DNA of 64,000 nucleotides from Litoditis marina (GCA_964036275.1 OZ038439.1:14746830-14810829); one strand, 5' to 3'; shown: positions 1 through 10,818, numbered from the stretch's first letter. Made by a program: numbers and translations. The notes: generated by a model not told the origin, from the letters alone.

Positions 1-244
1 CGACTCAACTTGAAAATTTGCGAATTTTACATTAACAACCTTAGTTGTGAGGAAGGAGGAGTCTTGAAGTAACCTGGTTTGTGACTGGAATAACCGCGCA
101 ATTGGAAATGAAACATCGAATCGTATTCAAACAATTGGTTACTTAGCGTGAAACTAAGCTCAGACGAGGGGCTGCTGAAGAATACGTGGTGAGTGGGGCA
201 AACATTTCAAAACACAGTCTTCTTTTCTGCGGGAAATGTTTCTT
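1..244. other. Window edge, no intact gene
   Basis: Positions 33-44 resemble, with one mismatch, the terminal repeat TTAACAACCCTA of the MITE at 9207-9810, so a degenerate relative may end here. At 121-192 an open stretch ends in K-N-T-W-stop, the same last residues as mms-19 (8262-8275), and may be a decayed copy of its last exon. Nothing else is recognised. Confidence 0.35.
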
Positions 245-325
245 GACGGGGCTGCCACACAGTGTCTGGCAAACAAGAATCGGGTGGTCGGACAACGGGC
301 GGCGGCGGCTAAGAATACTTGGTAA
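245..325 (+). pseudogene. MMS19 C-terminal fragment, left copy
   Basis: This 27-codon stretch matches the last 25 residues of the mms-19 gene at 4762-8275, from GAATQC to the final KNTW, and ends in TAA. Relative to the right-hand fragment at 8461-8541 it has four amino-acid changes (H to N, K to N, R to G, V to A) and one silent change. It has no splice acceptor in front and lies at the edge of the duplicated segment. It is best read as a decaying piece of a duplicated gene end. Confidence 0.7.
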
Positions 326-1263
326 AAGGGTGTGAGATTTGTCAAATCGTCGTGGCGACCGCTCGCCTGTGTTTTGCTGCTTTTGTGATAAAGTAAATAA
401 TACCAGTAACCTGGTTCTGGATTACTCGAATGAGGTGATATGTTCGTGTGGAACCTGCACCGAAGTCTATCCCAAACCTTCCACCGGCGTATGGCACGAG
501 CCAACATTGACAAAAATTCACAGAACGGTTTACGTGAACTTGACGTGAAAGTTTACCGTTTTCACTATTTTGTGTTTTCAGGGATGTTCTCGCTCTGAAG
601 TGATTTCCGACAGATGTTTTTGTAACCAGCTTTGGTTTAGTTGTTATTTATGTTGTCAAATGTTGTTACGAAGATGAAATATAGCCACTTTTGTTCATGT
701 TCTTCAAACTATTTAATGAAACATTTCGATCTAATTACTGGAATTGCGAGCGCTCCGAAGACTGAACGCTAATAGACACACGAGAAAAAAATACCGGTTG
801 GATTTCAAATAGAGTATCAACTAGCGTTTCGGGTTAGTGTAGTTACGGACCACGGTTATTTTATTCCACTGTTACTGTAGAGGAGTTCCATGAGCGTGTG
901 CGACAGATTGCACAAAATGGTTTTCAAACTACTTGGTTTTCAACTTTTTCTCCAATTTCCCTCATTGTGAAGAATGAAAAACGAAAGAATTTGTTGAAAT
1001 TTTAGCTAAGGTTTGTTTGAGAAGTAAATTTCCAGTATAAAAACATAATGTTTTTGACCCATGCAATTTGGGATTATTAGGTTTTTCATTTCTTTCAACT
1101 ATTGACTTTCTAAACTGATCATTGAATCACAGATTTCAATTAGGTGTTCCTGAAAGCGCAAATGTTCTTGGAAACAATCAGATAGCAGCTGCCGTTCGGT
1201 TGCCAGTTTCAGCTTCTTTCAAGTAGAAAAGCGAGAGCGCGTTTACATATTTTTTTCCCTCGT

Positions 1264-1508
1264 TTAAAGAAGGACGATTATGTGGTCCAATCGCAACGCT
1301 TCAGTCCTTTAAACCGCAATATATTTTTCAATTGCAGTTTAAAGGACCGATGTAACGGGATTGGTCCACATAATCGTCCTTCTTTAAAGTGGCACGATTA
1401 TGTGTACCAATCCCGACGCATCGTTCCTCCAGGACTGCAGTTGAAAAATGTATGGCAGTTTAAAGGACCAAAGCGTTGCGATTGGAGCACATAATCGTCA
1501 TTCTTTAA
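1264..1508. mobile_element. Two tandem palindromic MITEs, TTAA type
   Basis: Two head-to-tail units of ~122 bp each begin TTAAAGAAGGACGATTATGT or a close variant and end in its reverse complement. Internal inverted repeats TCCTTTAAACTGCAAT and complement surround the centre. Ends sharing TTAA suggest TTAA target choice (piggyBac-like). The design recalls the PALTTAA palindromes of C. elegans; family identity was not checked. Confidence 0.7.
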
Positions 1509-1755
1509 GGAGAATACAGTGATTTGAAATCTCATACTGAACAAAGTTCGAATTTACCAACACTATCTACAAAAAGTGAACCAGGCGTGTCTCAACTGTA
1601 GCTTAACGACCCCGCAAAAAGCGTCAAAAACTTTAACGTGAATTTTTGAACATTTAATTAATTTTCCTCCTTGTCAAATAAAAAAGCACTGTTTTTAGTA
1701 GTGATTTATATTTTCTTCTGCACCAGTGCTCTATTTTCATTTAGAAATCAGATGG

Positions 1756-1917
1756 ATGATTGAGTGTGAACCTTTCGAAGAAGTCACGTGGAATCACGTG
1801 GTTTACAAGATAATATTTGTAGTTTGCACCCCAATCAATGCGTTGTGCACCTATTGTATTGTATACAAATCTACAAAACAAATGAAAACATACAAATGGA
1901 TACTTCTCAACTATCAG
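1756..1917 (+). pseudogene. Orphan first exon of an Srh-like receptor
   Basis: The 162-bp exon encodes 54 residues with TM1, starting MIECEPFEEV and ending KWILLNYQ before a GT donor. It is the same as P1 exon 1 (10556-10717). No second exon follows: 100 bp downstream the sequence turns into satellite. It is therefore a stranded exon created by the segmental duplication. It could still be spliced into something left unseen, but no partner exon lies before 4762. Confidence 0.75.
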
Positions 1918-2019
1918 GTAATTTGAACGAAGGTATCATTAATGATTAGTAAATCTGATACATCAATTTGATTTCCGTTTCATAATCATATTACTGGACC
2001 ATCACAATTTCAGACATTT

Positions 2020-4474
2020 ATCTCCTTAGCATAGAGTGCGGAAGTTCTTTTTAACATAGAGCGCGGGAGTTCTCCTTAAGATAGATCGTAGTACTTCTCT
2101 TTAACATGGAGCGCGGTACTCCTTTTTAACATAGAGCGTGGTAGTTCTCCTTAACATAGAGCGCGGAAGTTCTCCTTAGAAGATATCGTGAAAGTTTTTC
2201 TCAACACAGAGCGCGGTAGTTCTTCCTAACATAGAGCGCCGTACTTCTCCTTAGCATAGAGTGCGGAAGTTCTTTTTAACATAGAGCGCGGGAGTTCTCC
2301 TTAAGATAGATCGTAGTACTTCTCTTTAACATGGAGCGCGGTACTCCTTTTTAACATAGAGCGTGGTAGTTCTCCTTAACATAGAGCGCGGAAGTTCTCC
2401 TTAGAAGATATCGTGAAAGTTTTTCTCAACACAGAGCGCGGTAGTTCTTCCTAACATAGAGCGCCGTACTTCTCCTTAGCATAGAGCGCGGAAGTTCTTT
2501 TTAACATAGAGCGCGGGAGTTCTCCTTAAGATAGATCGTAGTACTTCTCTTTAACATGGAGCGCGGTACTCCTTTTTAACATAGAGCGTGGTAGTTCTCC
2601 TTAGCATAGAGCGCGGAAGTTCTCCTAAACATAGAGCGCGGAAGTTCTCCTTAGAACATATCGTGAAAGTTTTTCTCAACACAGAGCGCGGTAGTTCTTC
2701 CTAACATAGAGCGCCGTACTTCTCCTTAGCATAGAGCGCGGAAGTTCTTTTTAACATAGAGCGCGGGAGTTCTCCTTAAGATAGATCGTAGTACTTCTCT
2801 TTAACATGGAGCGCGGTACTCCTTTTTAACATAGAGCGTGGTAGTTCTCCTTAGCATAGAGCGCGGAAGTTCTCCTAAACATAGAGCGCGGAAGTTCTCC
2901 TTAGAACATATCGTGAAAGTTTTTCTCAACACAGAGCGCGGTAGTTCTTCCTAACATAGAGCGCCGTACTTCTCCTTAGCATAGAGCGCGGAAGTTCTTT
3001 TTAACATAGAGCGCGGGAGTTCTCCTTAAGATAGATCGTAGTACTTCTCTTTAACATGGAGCGCGGTACTCCTTTTTAACATAGAGCGCGGTAGTTCTCC
3101 TTAACATAGAGCGCCGTAGATCTCCTTAGCATAGAGCGCGAAAGTTCTCTTTAACATAGAGCGCGGAAGTTCTCCTTAACGTAGAGCGCGAGAGTTCTCC
3201 TTAAGATAGATCGTAGTACTTCTCTTTAACATGGAGCGCGGTACTCCTTTTTAACATAGAGCGTGGTAGTTCTCCTTAGCATAGAGCGCGGAAGTTCTCC
3301 TTAGAAGATATCGTGAAAGTTTTTCTCAACACAGAGCGCGGTAGTTCTTCCTAACATAGAGCGCCGTACTTCTCCTTAGCATAGAGTGCGGAAGTTCTTT
3401 TTAACATAGAGCGCGGGAGTTCTCCTTAAGATAGATCGTAGTACTTCTCTTTAACATGGAGCGCGGTACTCCTTTTTAACATAGAGCGCGAGAGTTCTCC
3501 TTAACATAGAGCGCGGAAGTTCTCCTTAGAAGATATCGTGAAAGTTTTTCTCAACACAGAGCGCGGTAGTTCTTCCTAACATAGAGCGCCGTACTTCTCC
3601 TTAGCATAGAGCGCGGAAGTTCTTTTTAACATAGAGCGCGGGAGTTCTCCTTAAGATAGATCGTAGTACTTCTCTTTAACATGGAGCGCGGTACTCCTTT
3701 TTAACTTAGAGCGTGGTAGTTCTCCTTAGCATAGAGCGCGGAAGTTCTCCTTAGAAGATATCGTGAAAGTTTTTCTCAACACAGAGCGCGGTAGTTCTTC
3801 CTAACATAGAGCGCCGTACTTCTCCTTAGCATAGAGTGCGGAAGTTCTTTTTAACATAGAGCGCGGGAGTTCTCCTTAAGATAGATCGTAGTACTTCTCT
3901 TTAACATGGAGCGCGGTACTCCTTTTTAACTTAGAGCGTGGTAGTTCTCCTTAACATAGAGCGCGGAAGTTCTCCTTAGAAGATATCGTGAAAGTTTTTC
4001 TCAACACAGAGCGCGGTAGTTCTTCCTAACATAGAGCGCCGTACTTCTCCTTAGCATAGAGCGCGGAAGTTCTTTTTAACATAGAGCGCGGGAGTTCTCC
4101 TTAAGATAGATCGTAGTACTTCTCTTTAACATGGAGCGCGGTACTCCTTTTTAACATAGAGCGCGAGAGTTCTCCTTAACATAGAGCGCGGAAGTTCTCC
4201 TTAGAACATATCGTGAAAGTTTTTCTCAACACAGAGCGCGGTAGTTCTTCCTAACATAGAGCGCCGTACTTCTCCTTAGCATAGAGCGCGGAAGTTCTTT
4301 TTAACATAGAGCGCGGGAGTTCTCCTTAAGATAGATCGTAGTACTTCTCTTTAACATGGAGCGCGGTACTCCTTTTTAACATAGAGCGCGGTAGTTCTCC
4401 TTAGCATAGAGCGCGGAAGTTCTCCTTAACATAGAGCGCCGTAGTTCTCCTTAGGCGGGAGTTCTCCTTAAGAT
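2020..4474. repeat. 25-bp satellite with 225-bp higher-order unit
   Basis: About 98 tandem copies of a 25-bp monomer with consensus near TTAACATAGAGCGCGGAAGT plus TCTCC. Diverged monomers recur in fixed order: nine distinct types make a 225-bp higher-order unit, marked for example by the variants AGATAGATCGTAGTAC and GAAGATATCGTGAAAG. Some periods are 250 bp, with one extra monomer. The array sits between duplication copy A and the mms-19 exons. The same monomer without higher-order structure occurs at 48347-48810. Confidence 0.95.
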
Positions 4475-4761
4475 TTAGGATATTAACTCTCCATTTACAA
4501 ATTCAAATCCCAGCAACAGCCTTTTTCAATGGGTTCGGAAATGAAAAGCAGCCAATTGCACGTTTTCCACGTCCTCTCCCTTCTTCTTTTCCAAGAAAAG
4601 CAGCCAATTGCACGTTTTCCACGTCCTCTCCCTTCTTCTTTTCCAACTACAAAGTGCATCATTTCTTCTCCGTTTCTCGACCAAAAAGCATTTGCCTCAG
4701 ACATACACACACACACACCAAGCAACGGCTTTATATTAGTAGTAGATGTTATGTATTGTAG
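4475..4761. other. Spacer with a 53-bp direct repeat
   Basis: No gene was seen. A 53-bp unit beginning GAAAAGCAGCCAATTGCACG occurs twice in tandem (4542-4594 and 4595-4647). A short CA run follows near 4700. The stretch ends in TATTGTAG, the putative acceptor of the first recognisable mms-19 exon. Confidence 0.6.
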
Positions 4762-7700
4762 GTGGATTCGGATGACGTCATAGCCATTTCCCTCCAGTCG
4801 CTGGGTCTTCTCGTCTCTGACTCACTTCACTCGCAGCTAGTAGAGAAGTTACTGACAGCTGATAGGAAGATCTGTCGGATGTTGGTGGCACAGACACAGG
4901 TTAGACCCCAGGGAAGAGCAGATAGGGTTCGGAAAACAAAAAATCAATAAACGGGGTCGTTTTTGATCCAGAAGGACGGACTTTTCGGAGCCGAATAGTC
5001 TGTAAAAGCAGGAAACGGAGTGGTTTTATTTGCTGAATCCGAATAAGAGTCATGTTCTTTGACGATAGTAGTACCTTACTGATAGTACCGTTTGGCGAAC
5101 CCAACACAACGTTTCAAAATGTCCCAATCGTTCAGGACATTGCATGGCTCCAGTCAGCTCTCAAAAGTACAAAATCCCAAGAATCTCGACTGCTCTACAC
5201 GTTCTCGATTGTAAATAGAACATCTTCAATTGCAGAGGTGCCCGAAGTAGTTCAGAAGGAGGAATGGTTAGTTTTTGAGAGAGAGAAAGAGAGAGAGAGC
5301 GAGAGAGAGAGAGAGAGAGAGAGAAGGAACGGGGACTTTTCAAGAGAGAAGGTGTTTCATGAAGTTAACGGTTCACTGATGTAGCTGTTTCGATTGAAAC
5401 AACCAAACACTCTTAGCAGACTTTTTTTTTGAAAACTGCGATGTAAGTCTTCGAAGAAAGACGAAAATTTCCGAACACGCAATAGTTGACATTAGGACTG
5501 TAGCCCTTTCATCTACGTTTGCAGTGAAGACGTGTCATCGGGTTCAGACAGGACAGACTTTTACTTCTGTCTTCCAATGTTTTTACAAGAAATCTACTGT
5601 GAAAAGTTTTCAGGTTCGACGAAATCGCTGCGAAAGCCCTGTTGTTATGCGGAAGTGCCGATGGTGTGCAACGGATTGAAAAGGTGAGCATAAATTTTTT
5701 GATGAAATTATTTTCTTTTTTTTTTGAAGTCAATCACACCTTAATGACCTTAATTAACCTCACTGGTTTATGATAGAACGGTTTGACTGTCTCTAGACAC
5801 CTACAGTACCTCCTCTGTTTGATTGCACATTTTGGGCCAATTCTTTATTTAACCCGGTATTTCGTTAACCCTAACAGTTAACCTTAACCGGGTTACCTGG
5901 TTGACCCTCTTGTTAACCACTTGGTAGTTCCAAATTACCTCCAAAATATACTGTAAATAAGGATTACAAATGGGTTAACCAGGTAACCCGGTTATGGTTC
6001 ACTGATGGGGTTAACGAAATACCGGGTTCCGTGTGGAAATCATACACCGCCAAGGGCCTCTTAATCCTTCAAAATTCTCGCGACCCCTCCGTGTTTTCTC
6101 GTGTCGCGACCCCCCAAAACGGCGATATTCGACTAATTTCCGTACGATTATGGCTGATTTTGTATGAAAATCGTTAGTTGACAGTTCGCGACCCCTACTT
6201 TTCACAAGAATTTGTTCGCGACACCCCCCTTTATGAGAGGCCTTGGCGGTGTATGGTGGAAATGGCCCAAATTTCGTCGTTTTTCAGTTGTTCTCCTCCT
6301 ACGCGGCTGGGGCCAGTCCCTCTACTGCCAGCCGTCTCTTCGACTTTTCCACTCCCGAGTTCGATCCCGCGCGCGGCAATTACCGTACCACTGCACTCTG
6401 GCGACAAAGGTAATTCAATTGGGGTATATTTGTTTATCGGTTATTTGATCTGTGATTTTTCCGTTGCAGGTGGCACATGTGATAGATCGAGCTTTGTTTG
6501 ACGCTGGTAGCTTGAGCCCAAATGTCGTGAGAATTGAATATGTACGAAGTTTCTTGGTTTCGTTACTCACAGTTTGAGTTTTTCGAAAAGAGGATATTTC
6601 ATGCTTCCTTCCTGAAACAACACGTTCTATTGTGTACAAGTGAAAGCATAATAATATTAAAAACAATAATAATAATAAAAATAACAATATAACTGCATTC
6701 TTGCAGGTTGTTTTGTCAGACCGTGCCGCACTACATAAAGTCGGTGGTGGAAGCGGAGAATAGTAAGTTATTTCTTTTTATGCTTATTTTCGAACCGAGT
6801 ATTTCACTTTAAAACTAGTTAAGGCAAACCTGATGAAACTCAAAGTCAGGGTCTTAACATTAGTCTAGAACAGTTCAAATGGATTAAGGGAGTTTTGAGT
6901 TTAATATGGCCTATTTGCCGTTTGGAATCTGTGTTTAGGAATCTTCTGAAATCTTCAACTTGATCATTCACTGGTACCGCAAAATCGAGTGAGGACATTT
7001 TTTGTTTGAAAAATAAACTTATCGATTTTTCCAGAATCCTCGTTGCTGTCTCTTCTGCCCTCAATTCTCTCATTTGCCGAACAAACTGGACAGTCCGTGG
7101 AAGGCCAGCTGGCTAAGGTAGTTTCAATCGATCTTGATCTGAATGAAAGTACACGATTACACGTGATTCACGTGACCTTTTGAAAGTAGGCCAATTCTAC
7201 AACTAACCGGGTTTTTAGGTAACCTATCCCTTTTTGTAACCTTTTTTTTTCAGGTTACCTTAGTAGGTACCCTGGAAGTAAGCTAAAACTAAAATCCGGT
7301 TACCGTTCAAACTAACGGTAAAAACCACATCTTGCGTTAGTAAAACAGGTAACCTGTTTTTCATTTTAGGTTACCAACCGGTTACCTACTCAGGTAACCT
7401 GAAAAGAGGTCACCAAAAAAGGGTTAGGTTACCTAAAACCCCGGTTAGATATAGAATTCACCTTGAAAGTAAAGGTGATGCACGTGTGCTCGTGAATGAG
7501 AAATCTCACGTTTGGTTACAGAAAGTGGACTCTGGTAAAGGGAGAGTTTGGCTTTCAATGGTAATGAACAAAACCTTTTCTGACAAACTCAGGAATGTGA
7601 CGTGAAAAGTTAAAAAACGGTTCTTGTTTTCAGTTTCTGCCGGTGTTCGTTGCCGCTTTGACGCTGCCGCTGGTGTCCGTTTCCAGCTGCGTTTTCTCGG

Positions 7701-8275
7701 CTCTTCCGTCTTTCCTGACCGGAATCCAGACTGAGCAACTGGATCAGTTGTCTGTGGCCATTATTACCAAGCGGCTGGCGGACGCAGTGAGACAGCCGGA
7801 TACCAGCCTGGTACGGTTTTATAAAAAGTTTATTTGTTAACTGAACTCTGTTGTTTTGTTCCCAATTATTTGACAAAATGTAGAACAGCTACCCCCAAAA
7901 GTTGTTAACAGAGAAGCTAGGCAAACGAACTAATAGTTGTCATGTTACATCTACAAAAACCAGAACTACTTGGAATGGATTATTGTTCCTTCAGTCCCTG
8001 GAACATTTGCGATTTACAACGTACAGATTTGATTTGATAGATTTAGTACAAATTTGGTGTAAATTTTGAGTGTCTACTAAACTTCCATGAAAATTTTCAA
8101 TTTTCAGCCGACGACCCTGGCTGCCCTTCAGTCTCTCGAGCAATTGGCGAAGAAGGCGTCTCCGACTGCTACGCAGCCCCTCATCCAATGTGTGGCGGGG
8201 GCTGCCACGCAGTGTCTGGCACACAAGAAGAGGGTAGTCAGACAGCGGGCGGCGGCGGTTAAGAATACTTGGTGA
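4762..8275 (+). CDS. mms-19: MMS19 homologue, C-terminal part (Fe-S assembly targeting factor)
   Basis: MMS19 is a HEAT-repeat scaffold of the cytosolic Fe-S cluster targeting complex that delivers clusters to DNA-repair and replication enzymes. Read exons: 4762-4899, about 5037-5266 (start unsure), 5614-5683, 6288-6409, 6707-6762, 7035-7117, 7634-7810, 8108-8275. All junctions from 5266 on agree in phase. The LWRQRLFCQTVPHYIKSVVE segment matches the human MMS19 stretch that begins FRQRFF, and the end KKRVVRQRAAAVKNTW matches human KKRLVRKEAVSARGEW. About 345 residues are present against ~1000 in the family, so the N-terminal part is absent. The stretch before is satellite and a duplicated gene end, so the gene is either truncated or has a giant intron. 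The second exon has no clean acceptor: frames upstream of 5037 contain stops. An AATAAA lies at 8325. A likely partly decayed or truncated gene; the family call is firm. Confidence 0.8.
5277..5325. repeat. GA microsatellite in mms-19 intron
   Basis: Near-pure (GA)n tract starting eleven bases after the putative donor at 5267. Its reading-through in frame gives an R/E-rich string that should not be taken as protein. Confidence 0.9.
5851..6028. mobile_element. GGTTACC-rich inverted-repeat MITE
   Basis: The ends AACCCGGTATTTCGTTAACC and its reverse complement at 6008-6028 are perfect inverted repeats. The interior has further GGTTAACC/GGTTACC palindromes. It lies in an mms-19 intron. It is loosely related in motif content to the elements at 7203, 11697 and 15267. 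Confidence 0.75.
7203..7448. mobile_element. GGTTACC-rich inverted-repeat MITE
   Basis: The ends CTAACCGGGTTTTTAGGTAA and the near-complement at 7425-7448 are inverted. The interior alternates AGGTAACCT and AGGTTACCT palindromes. It lies between mms-19 exons at 7117 and 7634. Confidence 0.7.
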
Positions 8276-8324
8276 GTACGTATACATGAGACAGCATAAG
8301 TGATTGCTAATCAAATTCGTAGAA

Positions 8325-8330
8325 AATAAA
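8325..8330 (+). terminator. mms-19 polyadenylation signal
   Basis: AATAAA lies 50 bases after the TGA at 8273-8275, a normal distance for a nematode 3' UTR. It implies that the duplicate tail at 8461-8541 lies outside the mms-19 transcript. Confidence 0.6.
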
Positions 8331-8460
8331 TTGCAAATGATGAAAGAAATGTAAAAATAGAACTCAGACACCACCTATGTAGAGTCACGTTTTGGGGAAA
8401 AGCGGTCGAATAGTTGGAAAGTATCAGAAAAGCGGTCATTTTGGCGGGAATTGTGTTTTT

Positions 8461-8541
8461 GACGGGGCTGCCACGCAGTGTCTGGCACACAAGAAGCGGG
8501 TGGTCAGACAACGGGCGGCGGCGGTTAAGAATACTTGGTAA
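8461..8541 (+). pseudogene. Duplicate MMS19 C-terminal fragment, right copy
   Basis: Encodes exactly the last 25 residues of mms-19 and ends in TAA instead of TGA. Against the true last exon there are four base differences (AGG/CGG, GTA/GTG, CAG/CAA, TGA/TAA) and all are silent. No splice acceptor adjoins it. It may be the remnant of the original gene end or of a paralogue that was under selection until recently; as it stands it is not an exon I can connect. Confidence 0.7.
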
Positions 8542-9206
8542 AAGGGTGTGAGATTTGTCAAATCGTTGTGGCGACCGCTCGCCTGTGTTTTGCTGCTTTT
8601 GTGATGAACTAAATAATACCAGTAACCTGGTTCTGGATTATTCGAATGAGGTGATATGTTCGTGTGGAACCTGCACCGATGTCTATCCCAAACCTTTCAC
8701 CAGCGTATGGGACGAGCCAACATTGACAAAAATTCACAAAACGGTTTACGTGAACTTGACGTGAAAGTTTACCGTTTTCACTATTTTCTGTTTTCAGGGA
8801 TGTTCTCGCTCTGAAGTGATTTCCGACAGATGTTTTTGTAACCAGTTTTTGTTTAGTTGTTATTTATGTTGTCAAATGTTGTTACGAAGATGAAATATAG
8901 CCACTTTTGTTCATGTTCTTTAAAATATTTATTGAAACATTTCGATCTAGTTACTGGAATTGCGAGCGCTCCGAAGACTGAACACTAATAGACACGAGAA
9001 AAAATACCGGTTGGATTTGAAATAGGGTATCAACTAGTGTTTCGGGTTAGTTTAGTTACGGACCACGGTTATTTTCCACTGTTACTATAGAGGAGTTCCA
9101 TGAGCGTGTGCGACAGATTGCACAAAATGGTTTTTTTCTCCAATTTCCCTCATTGTGAAGAATGAAAAACGAAAGAATTTGTTGAAATTTTAGCTAAGGT
9201 TTGTTT

Positions 9207-9810
9207 TAGGGTTGTTAAAGCCAAACTCGGATTTCGAAAAAACTCGAAATAACTCGAAATTTCGAGTTTCGAGTTCGACTCGAAACTCGAAAAACTCGAA
9301 ATCTCCAAAACTCGAGTAACTCGAAACTCGAAAAACTCGGTTTTTCTCCAAACTCGAAAAACTCGAAACTCGAAAAACTCGAAATTTTTGAAACTCGAAA
9401 AGTTCGAGTTTTCGAGTTTCGAGTTTGACCTCGTCCCAAGTCAGAAATAATGAACGAATGAGCGTTTTAGAGCACTTTTTTTGCTATTTCCAACATGAAA
9501 TGCTTCTTTTTTCACCATTCTCGCATAATCATGTGAAATAAATCAGAATTTCTCAAAAAAATCTTATTTGTTTAGTTCGATAAAATCCTAAAACTTAACG
9601 ACCGAACTCGAAACTCGAAAATCGAGTTTTTCGAGTTCAACTCGAAACTCGAAAACTCGGTTTTTTTTTGAAACGCTGAAAACTCGAACTCGAAAAACTC
9701 GAAATTCCCAAAACTCGAATAACTCGAAACTCGAAAAACTCGTTCTTTCCCAAAACTCGAAAAACTCGAAACTCGAAAACTCGAAATTTCAAACTCGATT
9801 AACAACCCTA
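9207..9810. mobile_element. hAT-type MITE with AACTCGAAA interior
   Basis: A 604-bp insertion has perfect 12-bp terminal repeats TAGGGTTGTTAA / TTAACAACCCTA and is flanked by the 8-bp duplication GTTTGTTT (9199-9206 and 9811-9818). Copy A has one GTTTGTTT and no insert. An 8-bp target duplication and TAGGG ends are features of hAT elements. The interior is built from repeated AACTCGAAA / TTTCGAGTT and has no transposase, so it is non-autonomous. Confidence 0.9.
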
Positions 9811-10063
9811 GTTTGTTTGATAAGTAAATTTCCAGTATAAAAACATAATGTTTTTGACCCATGCCATTTGGGACTATTAGGTTTTTTATTTCTTTCAACT
9901 ATTGACTTTCTAAACTGAACATTGAATCACAGATTTCAATTAGGTGTTCCTGAAAGCGCAAATGTTCTTGGAAACAATCAGATAGCAGCTGCCGTTCGGT
10001 TGCCAGTTTCAGCTTCTTTCAAGTAGAAAAGCGAGAGCGCGTTTACATATTTTTTTCCCTCGT

Positions 10064-10308
10064 TTAAAGAAGGACGATTATGTGGTCCAATCGCAACGCT
10101 TCAGTCCTTTAAACCGCAATATATTTTTCAATTGCAGTTTAAAGGACCGATGTAACGGGATTGGTCCACATAATCGTCCTTCTTTAAAGTGGCACGATTA
10201 TGTGTACCAATCCCGACGCATCGTTCCTCCAGGACTGCAGTTGAAAAATGTATGGCAGTTTAAAGGACCAAAGCGTTGCGATTGGAGCACATAATCGTCA
10301 TTCTTTAA
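10064..10308. mobile_element. Two tandem palindromic MITEs, TTAA type
   Basis: This is the copy-B counterpart of 1264-1508 with the same double structure. It lies ~250 bp upstream of the P1 start codon, so it occupies the presumed promoter region of that gene. Confidence 0.7.
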
Positions 10309-10818
10309 GGAGAATACAGTGATTTGAAATCTCATACTGAACAAAGTTCGAATTTACCAACACTATCTACAAAAAGTGAACCAGGCGTGTCTCAACTGTA
10401 GCTTAACGACCCCGCAAAAAGCGTCAAAAACTTTAACGTGAATTTTTGAACATTTAATTAATTTTCCTCCTTGTCAAATAAAAAAGCACTGTTTTTAGTA
10501 GTGATTTATATTTTCTTCTGCACCAGTGCTCTATTTTCATTTAGAAATCAGATGGATGATTGAGTGTGAACCTTTCGAAGAAGTCACGTGGAATCACGTG
10601 GTTTACAAGATAATATTTGTAGTTTGCACCCCAATCAATGCGTTGTGCACCTATTGTATTGTATACAAATCTACAAAACAAATGAAAACATACAAATGGA
10701 TACTTCTCAACTATCAGGTAATTTGAACGAAGGTATCATTAATGATTAGTAAATCTGATACATCAATTTGATTTCCGTTTCATAATCATATTACTGGACC
10801 ATCACAATTTCAGACATT

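Larger units (their letters stand above)
246..2018. repeat. Segmental duplication, copy A
   Basis: This stretch is nearly identical to 8461-10818 apart from small indels and a 604-bp MITE present only in the other copy. Similarity stops at about 2018, five bases after a TTTCAG in receptor intron 1, where the 25-bp satellite begins. It carries an MMS19 tail fragment, a double palindromic MITE and a receptor first exon. Part of it (about 530-680) is also a dispersed repeat, with a relative at 16955-17045. Confidence 0.9.
8461..10818. repeat. Segmental duplication, copy B
   Basis: Partner of 246-2018. It joins the end of mms-19 to the start of receptor P1. It differs from copy A by a MITE insertion (9207-9810), loss of ~24 bp near 9140 and scattered substitutions. 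After 10818 it passes into half of a palindromic MITE within intron 1 of P1, whereas copy A passes into satellite. Confidence 0.9.

Noticed and set aside
339..548. 69-codon frames in 339-548 and 8555-8764 with paired cysteines
   Set aside because: Tempting because CCFC...CSCGTC looks like a zinc site and both copies are open. But the stretch is part of a dispersed repeat, has no start context or splice sites, and differences between copies are not clearly silent.
1282..1494. 70-codon frames in 1282-1494 and 10082-10294
   Set aside because: They lie wholly within the palindromic double MITE and its duplicate.
2020..4474. CRISPR-like array
   Set aside because: Direct tandem 25-bp monomers without spacers in a eukaryotic genome; it is a satellite.
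5161..5343. R/E and S/L repeat frames around 5300 and 13100
   Set aside because: GA/CT microsatellites in introns.
6471..6541. VAHVIDRALFDAGSLSPNVV as an mms-19 exon
   Set aside because: It cannot be joined in phase: 6409 requires one base and then a stop follows. Skipping it joins 6409 to 6707 and restores LWRQRLFCQTVP, which matches human MMS19.
7523..7560. KVDSGKGRVWLSM as an mms-19 exon
   Set aside because: The exons at 7117 and 7634 join directly in phase and continue the HEAT-like pattern; this piece lacks a donor.
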